From contig JAVJSU010000038.1 of assembly GCA_040219275.1 (NCBI GenBank), positions 333,902-397,901 on the forward strand: DNA of 64,000 nt, read 5' to 3'. The DNA is from JAVJSU01 sp040219275. Its GTDB lineage: Bacteria > Chloroflexota > Anaerolineae > Aggregatilineales > Phototrophicaceae. Position 1 is the stretch's first letter, and every line of letters starts with the position of its first letter. Both the position numbers and the translations under genes were made by a program. The notes beneath the pieces were generated by a model, which had not been told where the DNA came from, searched no databases, and saw only the letters and a list, made by a program, of their open reading frames with translations. Below, in pieces: positions 1-9,226 of this stretch.

Positions 1-665
1 ATATTAATGGCGACACAGTGACCAATACGCCCTTAATCGCGGACTCTCAGGTGCTCGGTTACACGCCAAAATGGTCAGCAGACGGCACAAAACTCGCCTT
101 TTATGATACCGCGCAGAGTGGCATTTACATCTATGATTTTGCGGCGACCTCAGCAGAAGACTCAGCATTTGCCCTGATCCCGACGAATTATGGTACGGTT
201 GGCGATTTTTCTCCTGATGGTGAGTTCATGATCTTCCCGGAAATTCAACTCGGTGGTCCATTAGTGAGGGCGACGTTACAAATTGCAGATTTAAATGCCG
301 GAACGTTCACAACCATTTCTGAAAGCGATCTGGACGATCAAGAAGCGGTGTGGAGTCCTGATGGGCAAACGTTGGCGGTGGCACGGCGCTACATTGATGA
401 CCGTATCACACGGGGGCATCAACTGTTTCTATATAACGTGAGCGACCAGACCTTCTCGCCACTGATTTATGATGAACGCTATCTCCACAGTTACTTTTCG
501 TGGAGTCCTGATGGGCGCTATTTGCTGATGAATCGCTTTCAGGTCTTGACCGACGACGGCGAATCGAACAGTCAGGGCACGCTTGAAATCTGGATTTATG
601 ACTTACAAACGGGTGACTTCAACCAGATCGTCACCAATGGCTATCAACCGCGCTGGCTACCGTGA
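1..665 (+). CDS. TolB/WD40-like beta-propeller protein, 5' end outside window
   Basis: The reading frame is open from the window edge, so the first GTG at 18 is probably internal and the N-terminus is missing. The visible part has the repeating pattern of TolB-type propeller blades: 'PKWSADGTKLAF', 'AVWSPDGQTLAV', 'FSWSPDGRYLLM', each followed by a strand and a 'YDLQTGD'-like turn. Such proteins are usually exported and act as binding scaffolds; nothing here shows a ligand. The stop overlaps the stop of the convergent HxlR gene by 9 bp. Propeller assignment is firm, function unknown. Confidence 0.75.
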   Translation, partial: INGDTVTNTPLIADSQVLGYTPKWSADGTKLAFYDTAQSGIYIYDFAATSAEDSAFALIPTNYGTVGDFSPDGEFMIFPEIQLGGPLVRATLQIADLNAGTFTTISESDLDDQEAVWSPDGQTLAVARRYIDDRITRGHQLFLYNVSDQTFSPLIYDERYLHSYFSWSPDGRYLLMNRFQVLTDDGESNSQGTLEIWIYDLQTGDFNQIVTNGYQPRWLP

Positions 666-1040
666 TTCGAGAACCCGTTCATTTACCGCTTGCCCTTCAT
701 TCTGGTTGGGTTTCTGGTTATCGTTCTGGTTCTCATTTGCCCATGCCAGCATACTGAGCAGAATTGGCTCTAAACTTCTACCCCGTCCCGTTAGTGAATA
801 TTCCACTTTAGGCGGAATTTGCGGGTAAATCTCCCGATACACAATCCCATCCTCTTCAAGTTCACGCAAATGTTTGGTAAGCATCCGCCGTGACGCATCC
901 GGGATGAGCCGTTGCAACTGGCTGATTCGCTTTGGATTATCGAGCAAGAAATAAATGATGAGCGGTTTCCACTTCCCGCCGATAACATTCAATGTATATT
1001 CAATCGGGCAATAACTGGTCGCTTCATGTGTCGATGCCAT
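657..1040 (-). CDS. HxlR-family transcriptional regulator
   Basis: A 127-residue winged-helix protein starting at ATG 1040 behind a GGAGAG ribosome site; the longer upstream frame lacks one. The pattern is typical of HxlR: 'CPIEYTLNVIGGKWKPLIIYFL' opening (Cys followed by GGKWK), then a helix-turn-helix ending 'SRRMLTKHLRELEEDGIV' and a wing 'PPKVEYSLTGRGRSL'. HxlR proteins commonly sense electrophiles or oxidants through the N-terminal Cys and regulate the divergent gene. Here the divergent neighbour is an NmrA-type reductase, a frequent arrangement. The tail is rich in Asn/Gln. Confidence 0.88.
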   Translation of the reverse strand: MASTHEATSYCPIEYTLNVIGGKWKPLIIYFLLDNPKRISQLQRLIPDASRRMLTKHLRELEEDGIVYREIYPQIPPKVEYSLTGRGRSLEPILLSMLAWANENQNDNQKPNQNEGQAVNERVLESR

Positions 1041-1063
1041 GTATGGTATTCTCTCCACTTTTA

Positions 1064-1083
1064 TAGGTACAAAAATGTGCCTA
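1064..1083. promoter_or_regulatory. Candidate HxlR operator
   Basis: An imperfect inverted repeat TAGGTAC-N6-GTGCCTA (6 of 7 positions) lies between the divergent HxlR and NmrA genes, 24 bp upstream of the HxlR start. Its position fits autoregulation and control of the reductase. Assignment is by position and symmetry only. Confidence 0.4.
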
Positions 1084-1170
1084 TGTGCCGAAATTGTGCG
1101 TATTGCATGTTTTTGCACAGCATTTGATACTAACCGCTGTTCGTCATTTTTTACAGTAGGAGTATATCTA

Positions 1171-2079
1171 ATGGAAGCAATACAAAAGCGTGTCGTGGTT
1201 CATGGAGGAACGGGTGTACAGGGTCGTCCAATTGCCGAAGGATTCTTAAAAGCAGGATTCTCCACGCGTGTCATTACCCGTGACCCGGAGAAAGCACAGA
1301 GTCTGAAAGACGCAGGGGCAGAAATTGTTCAGGCAGATTTAGGCGATGTGACCAGCCTGGAAAAAGCCTATGCAGATGTAGATGTTCTGGCATTACTGAT
1401 TCCGTTTTTCGTCACCCCTCCCGGCGACCCGATGACGTATATGAACAATGCCATGACTGCCGCCAAATCTGCCGGTATCAAGCAGATTATCTGGAATACG
1501 GGAGGTTCCTTGCTTGATGACCTCATCGGAAACGCCAGTGTTGATTTCCGTTATCATTTATTTGCGATGCTTAAAGCCAGTGGCATTCCCTATACCGTAT
1601 TCGCCCCACCCGCCTATATGGAGAATCTCGCAGGTCCATGGACAGCATCCGCGATTAGTGGGGAGGATGTGCTCGCCTATCCCATTCTGGACGGGGATGC
1701 CATCGGCTGGATAACCGTTCATGATGTAGCCAAGCTGGTGGTTTCTGCGGCTCAAAATGGAGTCACTAGCCAAGAGATTTTCCGTGTAAATGGTCCTGAT
1801 GCGCTGACCGGAGAACAGATGGCGGCACATTTTACGAACGCGCTGGGGCGGACAATTACCTATCGTGCGCTAACACCGGACGAATTCGGTCAACAACTGG
1901 GTATGTTTTTTGGGGAGACAGAAGGTAAAGGCATCGCCGAAAACTATCGTTTTGTTCAAGCAAATCATGATCTGCTGATGAACTATCAGGACATGACACC
2001 GATCTTGAATACCTTTCCTGTAACGCTCACCTCACTTGAAGGTTGGGTGCGTCAGAATGCACCCCTATTTAACGGGTAA
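1171..2079 (+). CDS. NmrA-like NAD(P)-binding oxidoreductase
   Basis: A 302-residue protein starting at ATG 1171 behind 'AGTAGGAGT'; upstream in-frame starts would run through the regulator promoter. It opens with a Rossmann motif 'VVVHGGTGVQGRPIAEGFL' (GGTGxQG, the NmrA/short-chain form) and keeps 'ADLGDVTSLEKAYADVDVLALLIPFF', where NmrA proteins follow the nucleotide. Family members reduce quinones or sense the NADP(H) redox state. Together with the divergent HxlR gene it probably forms a redox or electrophile response pair. Substrate unknown. Confidence 0.85.
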   Translation: MEAIQKRVVVHGGTGVQGRPIAEGFLKAGFSTRVITRDPEKAQSLKDAGAEIVQADLGDVTSLEKAYADVDVLALLIPFFVTPPGDPMTYMNNAMTAAKSAGIKQIIWNTGGSLLDDLIGNASVDFRYHLFAMLKASGIPYTVFAPPAYMENLAGPWTASAISGEDVLAYPILDGDAIGWITVHDVAKLVVSAAQNGVTSQEIFRVNGPDALTGEQMAAHFTNALGRTITYRALTPDEFGQQLGMFFGETEGKGIAENYRFVQANHDLLMNYQDMTPILNTFPVTLTSLEGWVRQNAPLFNG

Positions 2080-2221
2080 GCGTCCGTTATCTTGTATAGT
2101 CAGTGGCGGGGTGAATGCTTAACCCTGCCACCGACGCTTAATCATTGTTGCCATTGCCGTTTCCACGCCCGTTACCTTACTTTTCGGACATGATTCTGGC
2201 AAAGTATATGCCGTGAAATAA

Positions 2222-3286
2222 CTAACTCCCTCTACTACCCCGACCTCGACCACTACCGCGATTGCTCCCACCCTGACCGGGCGCATTGCCACTGTTACCG
2301 GGGGCGGTTGCACCCTCGCAACGGGCACGCCACCCATTAGCAGGTGCCCATGCAGGCGGCGGATTGTTGCAGGAATTATCATCGCGCCACACTTCACCTG
2401 TATCGGCGTTGATCTGGACTGTATCGCCAACCGACACGATGATCGTCGGCGTGATGCGTATAATCGAAGATCGAATATCTTCTGTATTCGTTATAATTTC
2501 CATCGTGCCATCAATACGGATGACATCGCCGACCTGAATAATCGTCAAAATCGGATCATTCGGGTCAACTTCAATCTCAAAATCGTAGATAATCAAAATA
2601 TTCCCGACAATCTCCTGAACCGCACCTTCGATGATTAAGGTGATGGGCAGTGCTGATGGTTCGGGTGTTTCCGTTGCTGTTGGTGGTTGCGTCAGCGTTG
2701 CCGTCGCCGTTGGGCTTTCTGTCGTCGTAGGTTCAGGTGTAGATTCTTCCGTAATCTCCGGCGCAACTTGAAGCGTCGCCGCCGCTGTGTGAGTCGCTGT
2801 TGGTTCATCGGTTGGCGTATCTGACAGGATCAATTCGGCTCCCGGTGTCGCCTCTGTGGTGGCTATTTCATCCGGCGTTGATTCTTCAGTGGCTTCATCC
2901 GTGACAATTACCTCGTGCGTCACATCTGGTGTCGTTTCCGGCACTGTTAAGTCATTAGAAGCGTCATTATTTTGCGTGACAACATAAATACCAATCACGA
3001 TACTGACAATAAGAATCGCCACCACACCGATGATCGTTGTAATGGAAAGTGATGATGCGCTAGAAGCACCAACATTTCCAGCGTTTAAATTCGCCTGATT
3101 CGCCTTCAAGACCTGATCGCGAATCAACTCAAACCGTGCCGGATCAAGTTCGGGCTTGGGCGCGTTTGAAAGACGAAGCGCCATATCCACCAGCGGATCA
3201 TCCGCGTTTGTCGGTAAATCTGCCCCATCAAACAGACTATCCAGATAATCGGCGAGGGAGTCTGGATCAAAATGATCGTCGCTCAT
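2222..3286 (-). CDS. Membrane-anchored anti-sigma-like protein with DUF5666-type domain
   Basis: A 354-residue protein: an acidic N-terminal cytoplasmic region (about 1-88), one membrane segment near 89-110 ('IIGVVAILIVSIVIGIYVV'), a long Thr/Pro/Glu-rich linker, then a beta-rich DUF5666-like domain ('LIIEGAVQEIVGNILIIYD'). The C-terminus carries 'WAPANGWRARC' and a Gly/Arg/Ser tail. Its start overlaps the sigma gene stop as ATGA behind GAGGGAGG, indicating translational coupling. The context argues for an anti-sigma factor, though no zinc-binding anti-sigma motif is visible. The tail is shared with the protein at 4200-5690. Confidence 0.65.
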   Translation of the reverse strand: MSDDHFDPDSLADYLDSLFDGADLPTNADDPLVDMALRLSNAPKPELDPARFELIRDQVLKANQANLNAGNVGASSASSLSITTIIGVVAILIVSIVIGIYVVTQNNDASNDLTVPETTPDVTHEVIVTDEATEESTPDEIATTEATPGAELILSDTPTDEPTATHTAAATLQVAPEITEESTPEPTTTESPTATATLTQPPTATETPEPSALPITLIIEGAVQEIVGNILIIYDFEIEVDPNDPILTIIQVGDVIRIDGTMEIITNTEDIRSSIIRITPTIIVSVGDTVQINADTGEVWRDDNSCNNPPPAWAPANGWRARCEGATAPGNSGNAPGQGGSNRGSGRGRGSRGS

Positions 3287-3855
3287 GATGACCTCCCTCG
3301 TAAATAGTGGCGAATTTTTTCGTCAGAACCGAGCAGACTGGCAAGCTCGATGAGTGCGCGATGTTGGATAGACCGGACAGCAGAGACCCCTTTACCGATA
3401 ATTTCTGCAACTTCCTGATGGCTCTTACGCTCCACAAAGCGCAAAATTAAGACCATGCGATGCTCTTCATTGAGTTGCGCGATGGCGGTTTTCAAGGTTT
3501 GTAATTCTTGTTGATCTTCTAAATGGTCTTCCGGCGCGGGTGCGTCGCTACGCAGGGTTTCAGGTAGCTCGACCTGTGGGCGGCGGGCATTACGACGGTG
3601 AAAATCCGCGACACGGGCGGCGGCGATGCGATAGAGCCATGCTTCAAAAGGTGCGCCGGTTTCACGATAATTTGGCAGACCGTTTAACATACTCACGAAG
3701 ACTTCAGCGGTAATGTCCTCTGCATCCGGTGTAGACGACACGCGATAGCTCACGTAACGGTAAATCTTATTAGCAAACCGTTCGTATAGGCTTGAAATCG
3801 CGCCGGAATCTCCGCGTATCGCACGCTGGATCATCTGCTTCAGATCATCAGACAT
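3283..3855 (-). CDS. ECF-type RNA polymerase sigma factor
   Basis: A 190-residue sigma-70 family protein from ATG 3855. Region 2 is seen in 'SSLYERFANKIYRYVSYRV...DAEDITAEVF' and 'FEAWLYRIAAARVADFHRR'; region 4 in 'LNEEHRMVLILRFVERKSHQEVAEIIGKGVSAVRSIQHRAL'. It would direct RNA polymerase to a small regulon, held back by the coupled anti-sigma-like gene downstream. The upstream ATG at 3921 has no better ribosome site. An AGGA lies about 15 nt from 3855, so the start is uncertain. Target promoters cannot be read from the window. Confidence 0.88.
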   Translation of the reverse strand: MSDDLKQMIQRAIRGDSGAISSLYERFANKIYRYVSYRVSSTPDAEDITAEVFVSMLNGLPNYRETGAPFEAWLYRIAAARVADFHRRNARRPQVELPETLRSDAPAPEDHLEDQQELQTLKTAIAQLNEEHRMVLILRFVERKSHQEVAEIIGKGVSAVRSIQHRALIELASLLGSDEKIRHYLRGRSS

Positions 3856-4111
3856 AAAGCAAAGTTTATCCTGTATAAGTGGTGCAAATAGTGCATTGTG
3901 GGAGCTTAGGATTGCCTGCATGATCTACCATAATGAGTAACCTTCTTGTACTTGTTAAATCGTTTTCGCGGCGTGAATGTCGCAACTTACGCATAAATTT
4001 TACAAACTTTGGACAAATCATAGACAATATTATCTCGTTCATGCAATCTAACTACAGCATAGCAAATAATTGGGTTTCTGGCTTGTACTTTCGTTAAGAT
4101 GCTTATTCAGA

Positions 4112-4146
4112 CATAAAAGACAGAGCCGATTATCATACATCGGCTC
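4112..4146 (-). terminator. Rho-independent terminator of the DUF11/DUF5666 gene
   Basis: A perfect 8-bp stem (GAGCCGAT with ATCGGCTC, 8-nt loop), followed on the minus strand by a T-rich stretch 'TGTCTTTTATG'. It lies about 55 bp past the stop codon at 4200. The remainder of 3856-4199 shows no gene. Confidence 0.65.
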
Positions 4147-4199
4147 CGTTCCCTCACCAGATCAAACTACTGATCGACGATAGATATATGCTCTTAAGA

Positions 4200-5690
4200 T
4201 CAACTTCCACGACTTCCGCGGCTTCCACGTCCGCTTCCACGTCCGCTTCCACGTCCGCTCCCGCGTCCGTCATCGCCACCGATGATGATGACCGTATTGC
4301 CACCACCTTGACAACGTCTGCGCCAACCGTTGGCAGGTGCCCAGGGCGGCGGCGGGTTGCCACATTCGCCCGTGTCGCGCCAGACTGCACCATCCACAAT
4401 GTTAATTTCCACATTGATAATCACAATTGTGATCGGAACGATGACAATCGTCAAGCCGTCGAAATCGTCGTCATCTACTTCCCCTTCAATCCGCAGAATG
4501 TCACCAATCTGGATAACCGTCAGGAGGGGGTCATCGTCATCAAGCTCAATGTCAAAATCATAGATGGTGACGACATTCACGTTGATATTGATAACGGGAC
4601 CTTCGATAACGATAATGACCGGCAAATCAGTTTCATCATCGCCCCCGAAAAAGCGAACTGTATCGCTATCCGTCACCGCTTGCTCGTTATATGTGCCACT
4701 TGCGGTAGCCGTATTGCTAATTTCACCTTCCGCTTCTACGAAGAATGGACCGATCAGACATTCAAAGGTGCCTTCAGGGTCAAGACTTTCAGGGATGGTG
4801 CATCCGCTCAGATCATAACCGGGGTCGGTGAGGGTCACATCACTTAAGGGGACATTACCACTATTGATGACCTCAATCCGATAAGAATAGGAGTCGCCCA
4901 CGCGGACTAGGCGGCGGTCATCGTCATCATCGTCGTCATCGTTCACAAATTCCGCGATAATGGTTTTACGCACATCAATTTCCGCACGATTTCCGCCAAA
5001 ATAATAAGCAGGATCGGTGGCGATCAACAGACCACTATCATCATCGTCATCATCGTCGTCGTCATCGTCACCACTGATGAAGCTAGCATTCACTGTAGCG
5101 AGATTGGCGTGTTGCCCTTCCACAGCATCAAACGGACCGATTTGACATTCAAAGAACGCACCGACAGCTAGTGATTCAGGGATGGTGCAGGTGTTCAGGT
5201 CGAACATACTATCCGTCAGTGTGATGCTGTTCAGATCGGTATCGCCATCATTGGTCACGACAAAGCGAAAGCTCACCTGTTCGCCCAGCATCACATCAGG
5301 ACCGGGTTCATCATCGGCATCGTCCCATGTCGCGCCACCGTCAACTGATATATATTTTTGCAAGGCTACCGAGGGATTTCTGTTGTCACCATCATCGTCA
5401 TCGCCGTTGCCTACCTGCACGATGACGATCACCTGCGCGATTACCGTGCCATTCACCAGCGAACCAGAGACCTGTATGTTAACACCCACGTTGAGGTCAC
5501 CACCCAACTGTGCACCGCTAATATCGACGGGTAAACCGCCAACCACAATCGTCGTACCGTCTATTGATTCCACCGCGCCTGTAAAGTCAATCGGTGTACC
5601 GCCGTTGTCATCCTGTGCAGAAGAGAATTGTAACGGGATGAGAAGTAAAAGAACGAGTGCTAAAAATTGATACTGCCGCTTGTTGAACAT
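4200..5690 (-). CDS. Secreted DUF11-repeat / DUF5666 protein with Asp tracts and RGS tail
   Basis: A 496-residue exported protein starting at ATG 5690 behind GAGGAG; the signal peptide ends near 'LQFSSAQ'. An N-terminal DUF5666-like beta region is followed by two DUF11-type repeats ('SITLTDSMFDLNTCTIPESL' and 'DVTLTDPGYDLSGCTIPESL') interrupted by tracts of 8 to 10 aspartates. A second DUF5666-like region, 'PPPWAPANGWRRRCQGG' and a (GRGS)n tail follow. DUF11 repeats occur in bacterial surface proteins; the Asp runs may bind Ca2+ (inference). The tail matches that of the anti-sigma-like protein at 2222-3286, suggesting a common regulon or shared processing. Confidence 0.7.
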   Translation of the reverse strand: MFNKRQYQFLALVLLLLIPLQFSSAQDDNGGTPIDFTGAVESIDGTTIVVGGLPVDISGAQLGGDLNVGVNIQVSGSLVNGTVIAQVIVIVQVGNGDDDDGDNRNPSVALQKYISVDGGATWDDADDEPGPDVMLGEQVSFRFVVTNDGDTDLNSITLTDSMFDLNTCTIPESLAVGAFFECQIGPFDAVEGQHANLATVNASFISGDDDDDDDDDDDSGLLIATDPAYYFGGNRAEIDVRKTIIAEFVNDDDDDDDDRRLVRVGDSYSYRIEVINSGNVPLSDVTLTDPGYDLSGCTIPESLDPEGTFECLIGPFFVEAEGEISNTATASGTYNEQAVTDSDTVRFFGGDDETDLPVIIVIEGPVININVNVVTIYDFDIELDDDDPLLTVIQIGDILRIEGEVDDDDFDGLTIVIVPITIVIINVEINIVDGAVWRDTGECGNPPPPWAPANGWRRRCQGGGNTVIIIGGDDGRGSGRGSGRGSGRGSRGSRGS

Positions 5691-5870
5691 GAGACTCCTC
5701 ATAAATGTTATCTTGCTTACATGCGTTATATCGTTACATGCGGGGCAATGTTGCACATAGATTGTCAATAAAGCCTTACATCGGGAGCGGTTGGTTGTCA
5801 TTCAAGCGACTTTTACGCCCTTAATGTGTTATGAAAGTTAAGGAGTTCACTTATAGATGGAGCAAATATG

Positions 5871-6026
5871 ATGAGCGATAACGCGAAAAATTATATGGTA
5901 GCGGGTGTGTTCATGGGTGTGGTGGTGGCGCTTACAGGGATTTTGTTGCTGTTCGGGCAATGGCATCTTGCAGGGTTATTGATGATGATTTCCGTTGGTG
6001 TCCGCTATACGCAACCTGAAAAATAG
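5871..6026 (+). CDS. Small membrane protein, 51 residues
   Basis: A short frame 'MSDNAKNYMVAGVFMGVVVA...' ending in 'VGVRYTQPEK', with GGAG 8 nt before ATG 5871 (a second ATG at 5868 would add one Met). Residues about 8-42 are almost entirely hydrophobic with a central Gln-Trp-His, suggesting two short membrane helices or a hairpin. It sits alone between the secreted DUF11 gene and typA, with 125 bp to the ATG frame of typA. Function unknown; the good ribosome site and membrane-type composition support a real gene. Confidence 0.5.
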   Translation: MSDNAKNYMVAGVFMGVVVALTGILLLFGQWHLAGLLMMISVGVRYTQPEK

Positions 6027-6185
6027 CGCCAAAATAACGGGATGGCACGCTATTTATGGAGCTAGCACCGCTTTTTTAGCCGCGTTTGCCATGAAATCAC
6101 CCTACTTTCTCGCCTTCCCCCTACATTCTATGCCCGTTTGTCCGTTATAATGAGAACACAAACAGAGTACAAGGATAGCACAGGC

Positions 6186-8027
6186 GTGAAACGGAACGAT
6201 ATTCGCAATATAGCGATCATCGCGCACGTCGATCATGGCAAAACCACACTGGTCGACGGCATGTTGAAGCAAAGTAAGGTCTTTCGGGATAACTCCACTG
6301 CGGGGGAGCGTATTCTCGATAGCAATGATTTAGAACGTGAGCGCGGGATTACCATTCTTTCTAAGAATACCGCGATTGACTGGCACGACACCAAAATTAA
6401 TATCGTCGATACTCCCGGACATGCGGATTTCGGCGGCGAGGTTGAGCGTGTGTTAAATATGGTCGATGGGGCGTTATTGCTCATTGATGCAGTAGAAGGA
6501 CCGATGCCACAAACGCGTTTTGTGTTGCGTAAAGCATTGGAACTGGGTTTAAAGATCATCGTCGTGGTCAACAAGGTAGACCGTCCCCATGCACGTCCGG
6601 CGGAGGCACTGAACGAGACTTTTGATCTGTTTATTGAACTCGGCGCAAGTGACGAACAAGCAGATTTCCCGATTGTCTATGCCATCGGCTTAGAAGGACG
6701 TGCCGGTTATGGCTCGGATGATCTGTCAGATGATTTGACCCCCTTGTTTGAAACCGTAGTCGAATCCATCCCTGCGCCGGATGTTGATTCCGACGCTCCT
6801 GCGAGTATGCTAGTGACCTCGCTGGATTATGACAACTACAAAGGTCAAATCGGCATCGGGCGTATCCACTCTGGCATTTTCACACGCGGTATGTCCGTTG
6901 TGCGGATTACGCCACAGGGCGAACGGGTTAACGGGCGCATCGAGTATATTTTCACGTTCAAGAACCTGCAACGTGAAGAAACCGATCTCGCCAAAGCCGG
7001 TGACATCATCGCCTTTTCGGGTTTAGGTGAAATTGGCATCAGTGATACCATCGCCTATCCTTCCGTTACAGAAGGTTTGCCGGTTATCAGCGTAGAAGAA
7101 CCCACCGTCAAGATGACCTTCGGCGTGAACACCTCACCGTTCGCCGGACGTGAAGGCAAGACCAGCTGGGGAACATCGCGCCGGATTCGTGAGCGTCTAT
7201 ATAACGAAACCCGCAGTAACGTGGCATTGCGCGTCGCCGACACCGATCAAGCAGATCGCTTTATGGTCAGCGGACGCGGGGAGTTGCATCTGGGTATTCT
7301 CATCGAAACCATGCGCCGTGAAGGGTATGAATTTGAAGTGAGTAAGCCGGAAGTGATTTTCCGTGAAGACGAGAAAACCGGCAAAATGCTGGAACCCATC
7401 GAAGAAGTCCACATCGAAGTTGCGGATGACGCATCCGGTACGGTGTTGGAAATGATGGGCGAACGACGCGGTCAGATGACCAATATGTCCAGCAGTAACG
7501 GCACCACCTACATGACCTACATCGTCCCGACACGCTTTTTGATCGGCTTTCAGTCCAACTTTATGCGTGCCACCAGCGGTATGGGGCAAATTCATTCCCT
7601 GCATCATAGCTGGGATGTGGTAAAGGGCGAGTCACTCTCGCGCCAATTGGGGAGCATGATCGCCGACCAACCCGGCGTAGCAACACCGTATTCCATCGTC
7701 AACTTGCAACCGCGCGGGTCATTCTTCATCCCCGGTGGTACTGAAGTTTACGAAGGCATGATCGTCGGTGAGCATATCCGCCCTGATGACATTTCGGTGA
7801 ATATCGCCAAAGCCAAGCATCTGACCAATCACCGTGACACACCAAAGCAAGACGATAAAGGGGTTGTTCCCCCGCGCCGGATGAGCCTTGATGATTGCAT
7901 CGAATTTTTGGCAGAGGATGAATTGCTGGAAGTTACGCCCATCAGCCTGCGTTTACGTAAGCGCATCCTGAACAACGAACTGCGGATGAAGGCAACCAAA
8001 GCCGCCAAGAAATTGGCAGAGGCATAA
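6186..8027 (+). CDS. typA: Ribosome-associated translational GTPase TypA/BipA
   Basis: A 613-residue EF-G-like GTPase. GTG 6186 is preferred as the start: AAGGA lies 10 nt upstream and the product then begins 'MKRNDIRNIAIIAHVDHGKT' as in the family. An upstream ATG at 6150 has no ribosome site. Visible motifs are the P-loop AHVDHGKTT (13-21), switch I 'RERGITIL', 'DTPGHADF' and 'NKVDRP', then EF-G domain II and the BipA C-terminal domain. TypA binds the 70S ribosome, aids large-subunit assembly and supports growth under cold or stress. It is monocistronic, closed by a strong terminator. Confidence 0.97.
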   Translation: MKRNDIRNIAIIAHVDHGKTTLVDGMLKQSKVFRDNSTAGERILDSNDLERERGITILSKNTAIDWHDTKINIVDTPGHADFGGEVERVLNMVDGALLLIDAVEGPMPQTRFVLRKALELGLKIIVVVNKVDRPHARPAEALNETFDLFIELGASDEQADFPIVYAIGLEGRAGYGSDDLSDDLTPLFETVVESIPAPDVDSDAPASMLVTSLDYDNYKGQIGIGRIHSGIFTRGMSVVRITPQGERVNGRIEYIFTFKNLQREETDLAKAGDIIAFSGLGEIGISDTIAYPSVTEGLPVISVEEPTVKMTFGVNTSPFAGREGKTSWGTSRRIRERLYNETRSNVALRVADTDQADRFMVSGRGELHLGILIETMRREGYEFEVSKPEVIFREDEKTGKMLEPIEEVHIEVADDASGTVLEMMGERRGQMTNMSSSNGTTYMTYIVPTRFLIGFQSNFMRATSGMGQIHSLHHSWDVVKGESLSRQLGSMIADQPGVATPYSIVNLQPRGSFFIPGGTEVYEGMIVGEHIRPDDISVNIAKAKHLTNHRDTPKQDDKGVVPPRRMSLDDCIEFLAEDELLEVTPISLRLRKRILNNELRMKATKAAKKLAEA

Positions 8028-8063
8028 CCAAACTTCACCAAAAATCGAAACTTTTCGATCACT

Positions 8064-8105
8064 ACACGGAGCACAGTTAAACGTCATGTGCTCCGTGTTT
8101 TTTAT
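8064..8105 (+). terminator. Rho-independent terminator of typA
   Basis: A perfect 12-bp stem (8064-8075 with 8087-8098), 11-nt loop, followed by a T-rich run. It starts 36 bp after the typA stop. Confidence 0.92.
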
Positions 8106-8126
8106 TTATCATGTGGTAAACAGGCA

Positions 8127-8152
8127 ACAAAAAAGGGCGCATCTCTACGCCC
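8127..8152 (-). terminator. Rho-independent terminator of rsgA
   Basis: A GGGCG/CGCCC stem at 8135-8152, followed on the minus strand by six T residues, 30 bp past the rsgA stop. Faces the typA terminator. Confidence 0.7.
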
Positions 8153-8182
8153 CCATGCTAAATAGCTGGCTATGCCAAATCG

Positions 8183-9163
8183 TTAATGAACTGCGAAGGT
8201 CTCGGCAAGCTCTGTCCGTAAGAGATGATAATTCTTGTAGCGCAATTTGCTGATTTCGCCCGCTTTGACTGCTTTGATGACCGCACAGCCCGGTTCATTC
8301 GTGTGGGTACAATCCCCGAAGCGACAATGCTCCACATACTCCGCGATGTCGATAAAATAGGCATCGAGTTCGTCCGGCTCAACATCCCACACACTCAAAT
8401 TACGCATCCCCGGTGTATCCGCGAGGTAGGTGTGCGTCCCGCTATAGACATCACCCGACAATTTGATGAGGGCGCTATCACGGGTGGTGTGCATCCCCTC
8501 TGCGGTTGTTTTGCTGACCTGCTTCACCTGACGACCCAAATCCGGCTGAATGTGATTTAGCAAACTGGTTTTGCCAACACCTGACGGACCGGAAAACGCC
8601 GAAATCTTATCGACGAGTAACGCCCGCAATTCATCCACGCCTCGCCCATCTTTGGCGCTCGTTTGGATCAGATGATAGCCCATTTTGGTATACGGTAGGA
8701 AGATACTTTCGATGTTAGTGGGGTCTTCGAGGTCAACTTTATTGACGACAATCACAAGATTATCTACGCCGGAAATTTCCCCCGCGACGAGGAAACGATC
8801 TAATAAGCCAAGATCGGGTGACGGTTGCGCGGCGGCAAATACGAAGAAAATCGTATCGGGATTGGCGACGATAACGTGTTCGCGTTCATGGTCACCTGCG
8901 CCACGATTACCGACGGTACGAACCGCACGGGAGAGTACACTGTGTCGTTCTGCTACGTCTTCAATGACCCCTTTCAAGCCGCTTTCGTCCTGTTCAAGAA
9001 TAGACATGGTCACACGGTCACCGATGGCGGCGATATCAGAGGACTGTGCTTCTTCCATGAGCTTGCCCCGTAAACGGCACATATAAACTGTACCATCCGC
9101 GACTTCTACCCAGAAGAAACCACTTTGTTCCTTCACGACCAGACCATTTAATAATTCACTCAA
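8183..9163 (-). CDS. rsgA: Small-subunit ribosome-assembly GTPase RsgA
   Basis: A circularly permuted GTPase of about 326 residues with motif order G4 'NKVDL', G1 'GPSGVGKTSLL', G3 'DTPG', an N-terminal OB-fold and a C-terminal zinc site 'HCRFGDCTHTNEPGC'. RsgA checks late 30S maturation and is released on GTP hydrolysis. There is no ATG. TTG 9163 has GAGGAG at 8 nt, better than TTG 9169, where the spacing would be only 2 nt. The long upstream region on this strand contains a structured segment that may be its leader. Shares a terminator region with typA, another ribosome GTPase. Confidence 0.95.
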   Translation of the reverse strand: MSELLNGLVVKEQSGFFWVEVADGTVYMCRLRGKLMEEAQSSDIAAIGDRVTMSILEQDESGLKGVIEDVAERHSVLSRAVRTVGNRGAGDHEREHVIVANPDTIFFVFAAAQPSPDLGLLDRFLVAGEISGVDNLVIVVNKVDLEDPTNIESIFLPYTKMGYHLIQTSAKDGRGVDELRALLVDKISAFSGPSGVGKTSLLNHIQPDLGRQVKQVSKTTAEGMHTTRDSALIKLSGDVYSGTHTYLADTPGMRNLSVWDVEPDELDAYFIDIAEYVEHCRFGDCTHTNEPGCAVIKAVKAGEISKLRYKNYHLLRTELAETFAVH

Positions 9164-9226
9164 AGGCAATACTCCTCAACTAAAAAATACGTTCGATAAT
9201 GCTAAAAATCAGGTGACGATTAATCC

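Noticed and set aside
2119..2430. Second minus-strand frame downstream of the anti-sigma-like gene
   Set aside because: It overlaps the 3' end of the 2222-3286 gene in another frame and shows only repeat-derived Val/Gly composition.
4188..4847. Plus-strand frame opposite the DUF11/DUF5666 gene
   Set aside because: Its repeats are the complement of the RGS and Asp tracts; the minus-strand gene has a signal peptide, ribosome site and terminator.
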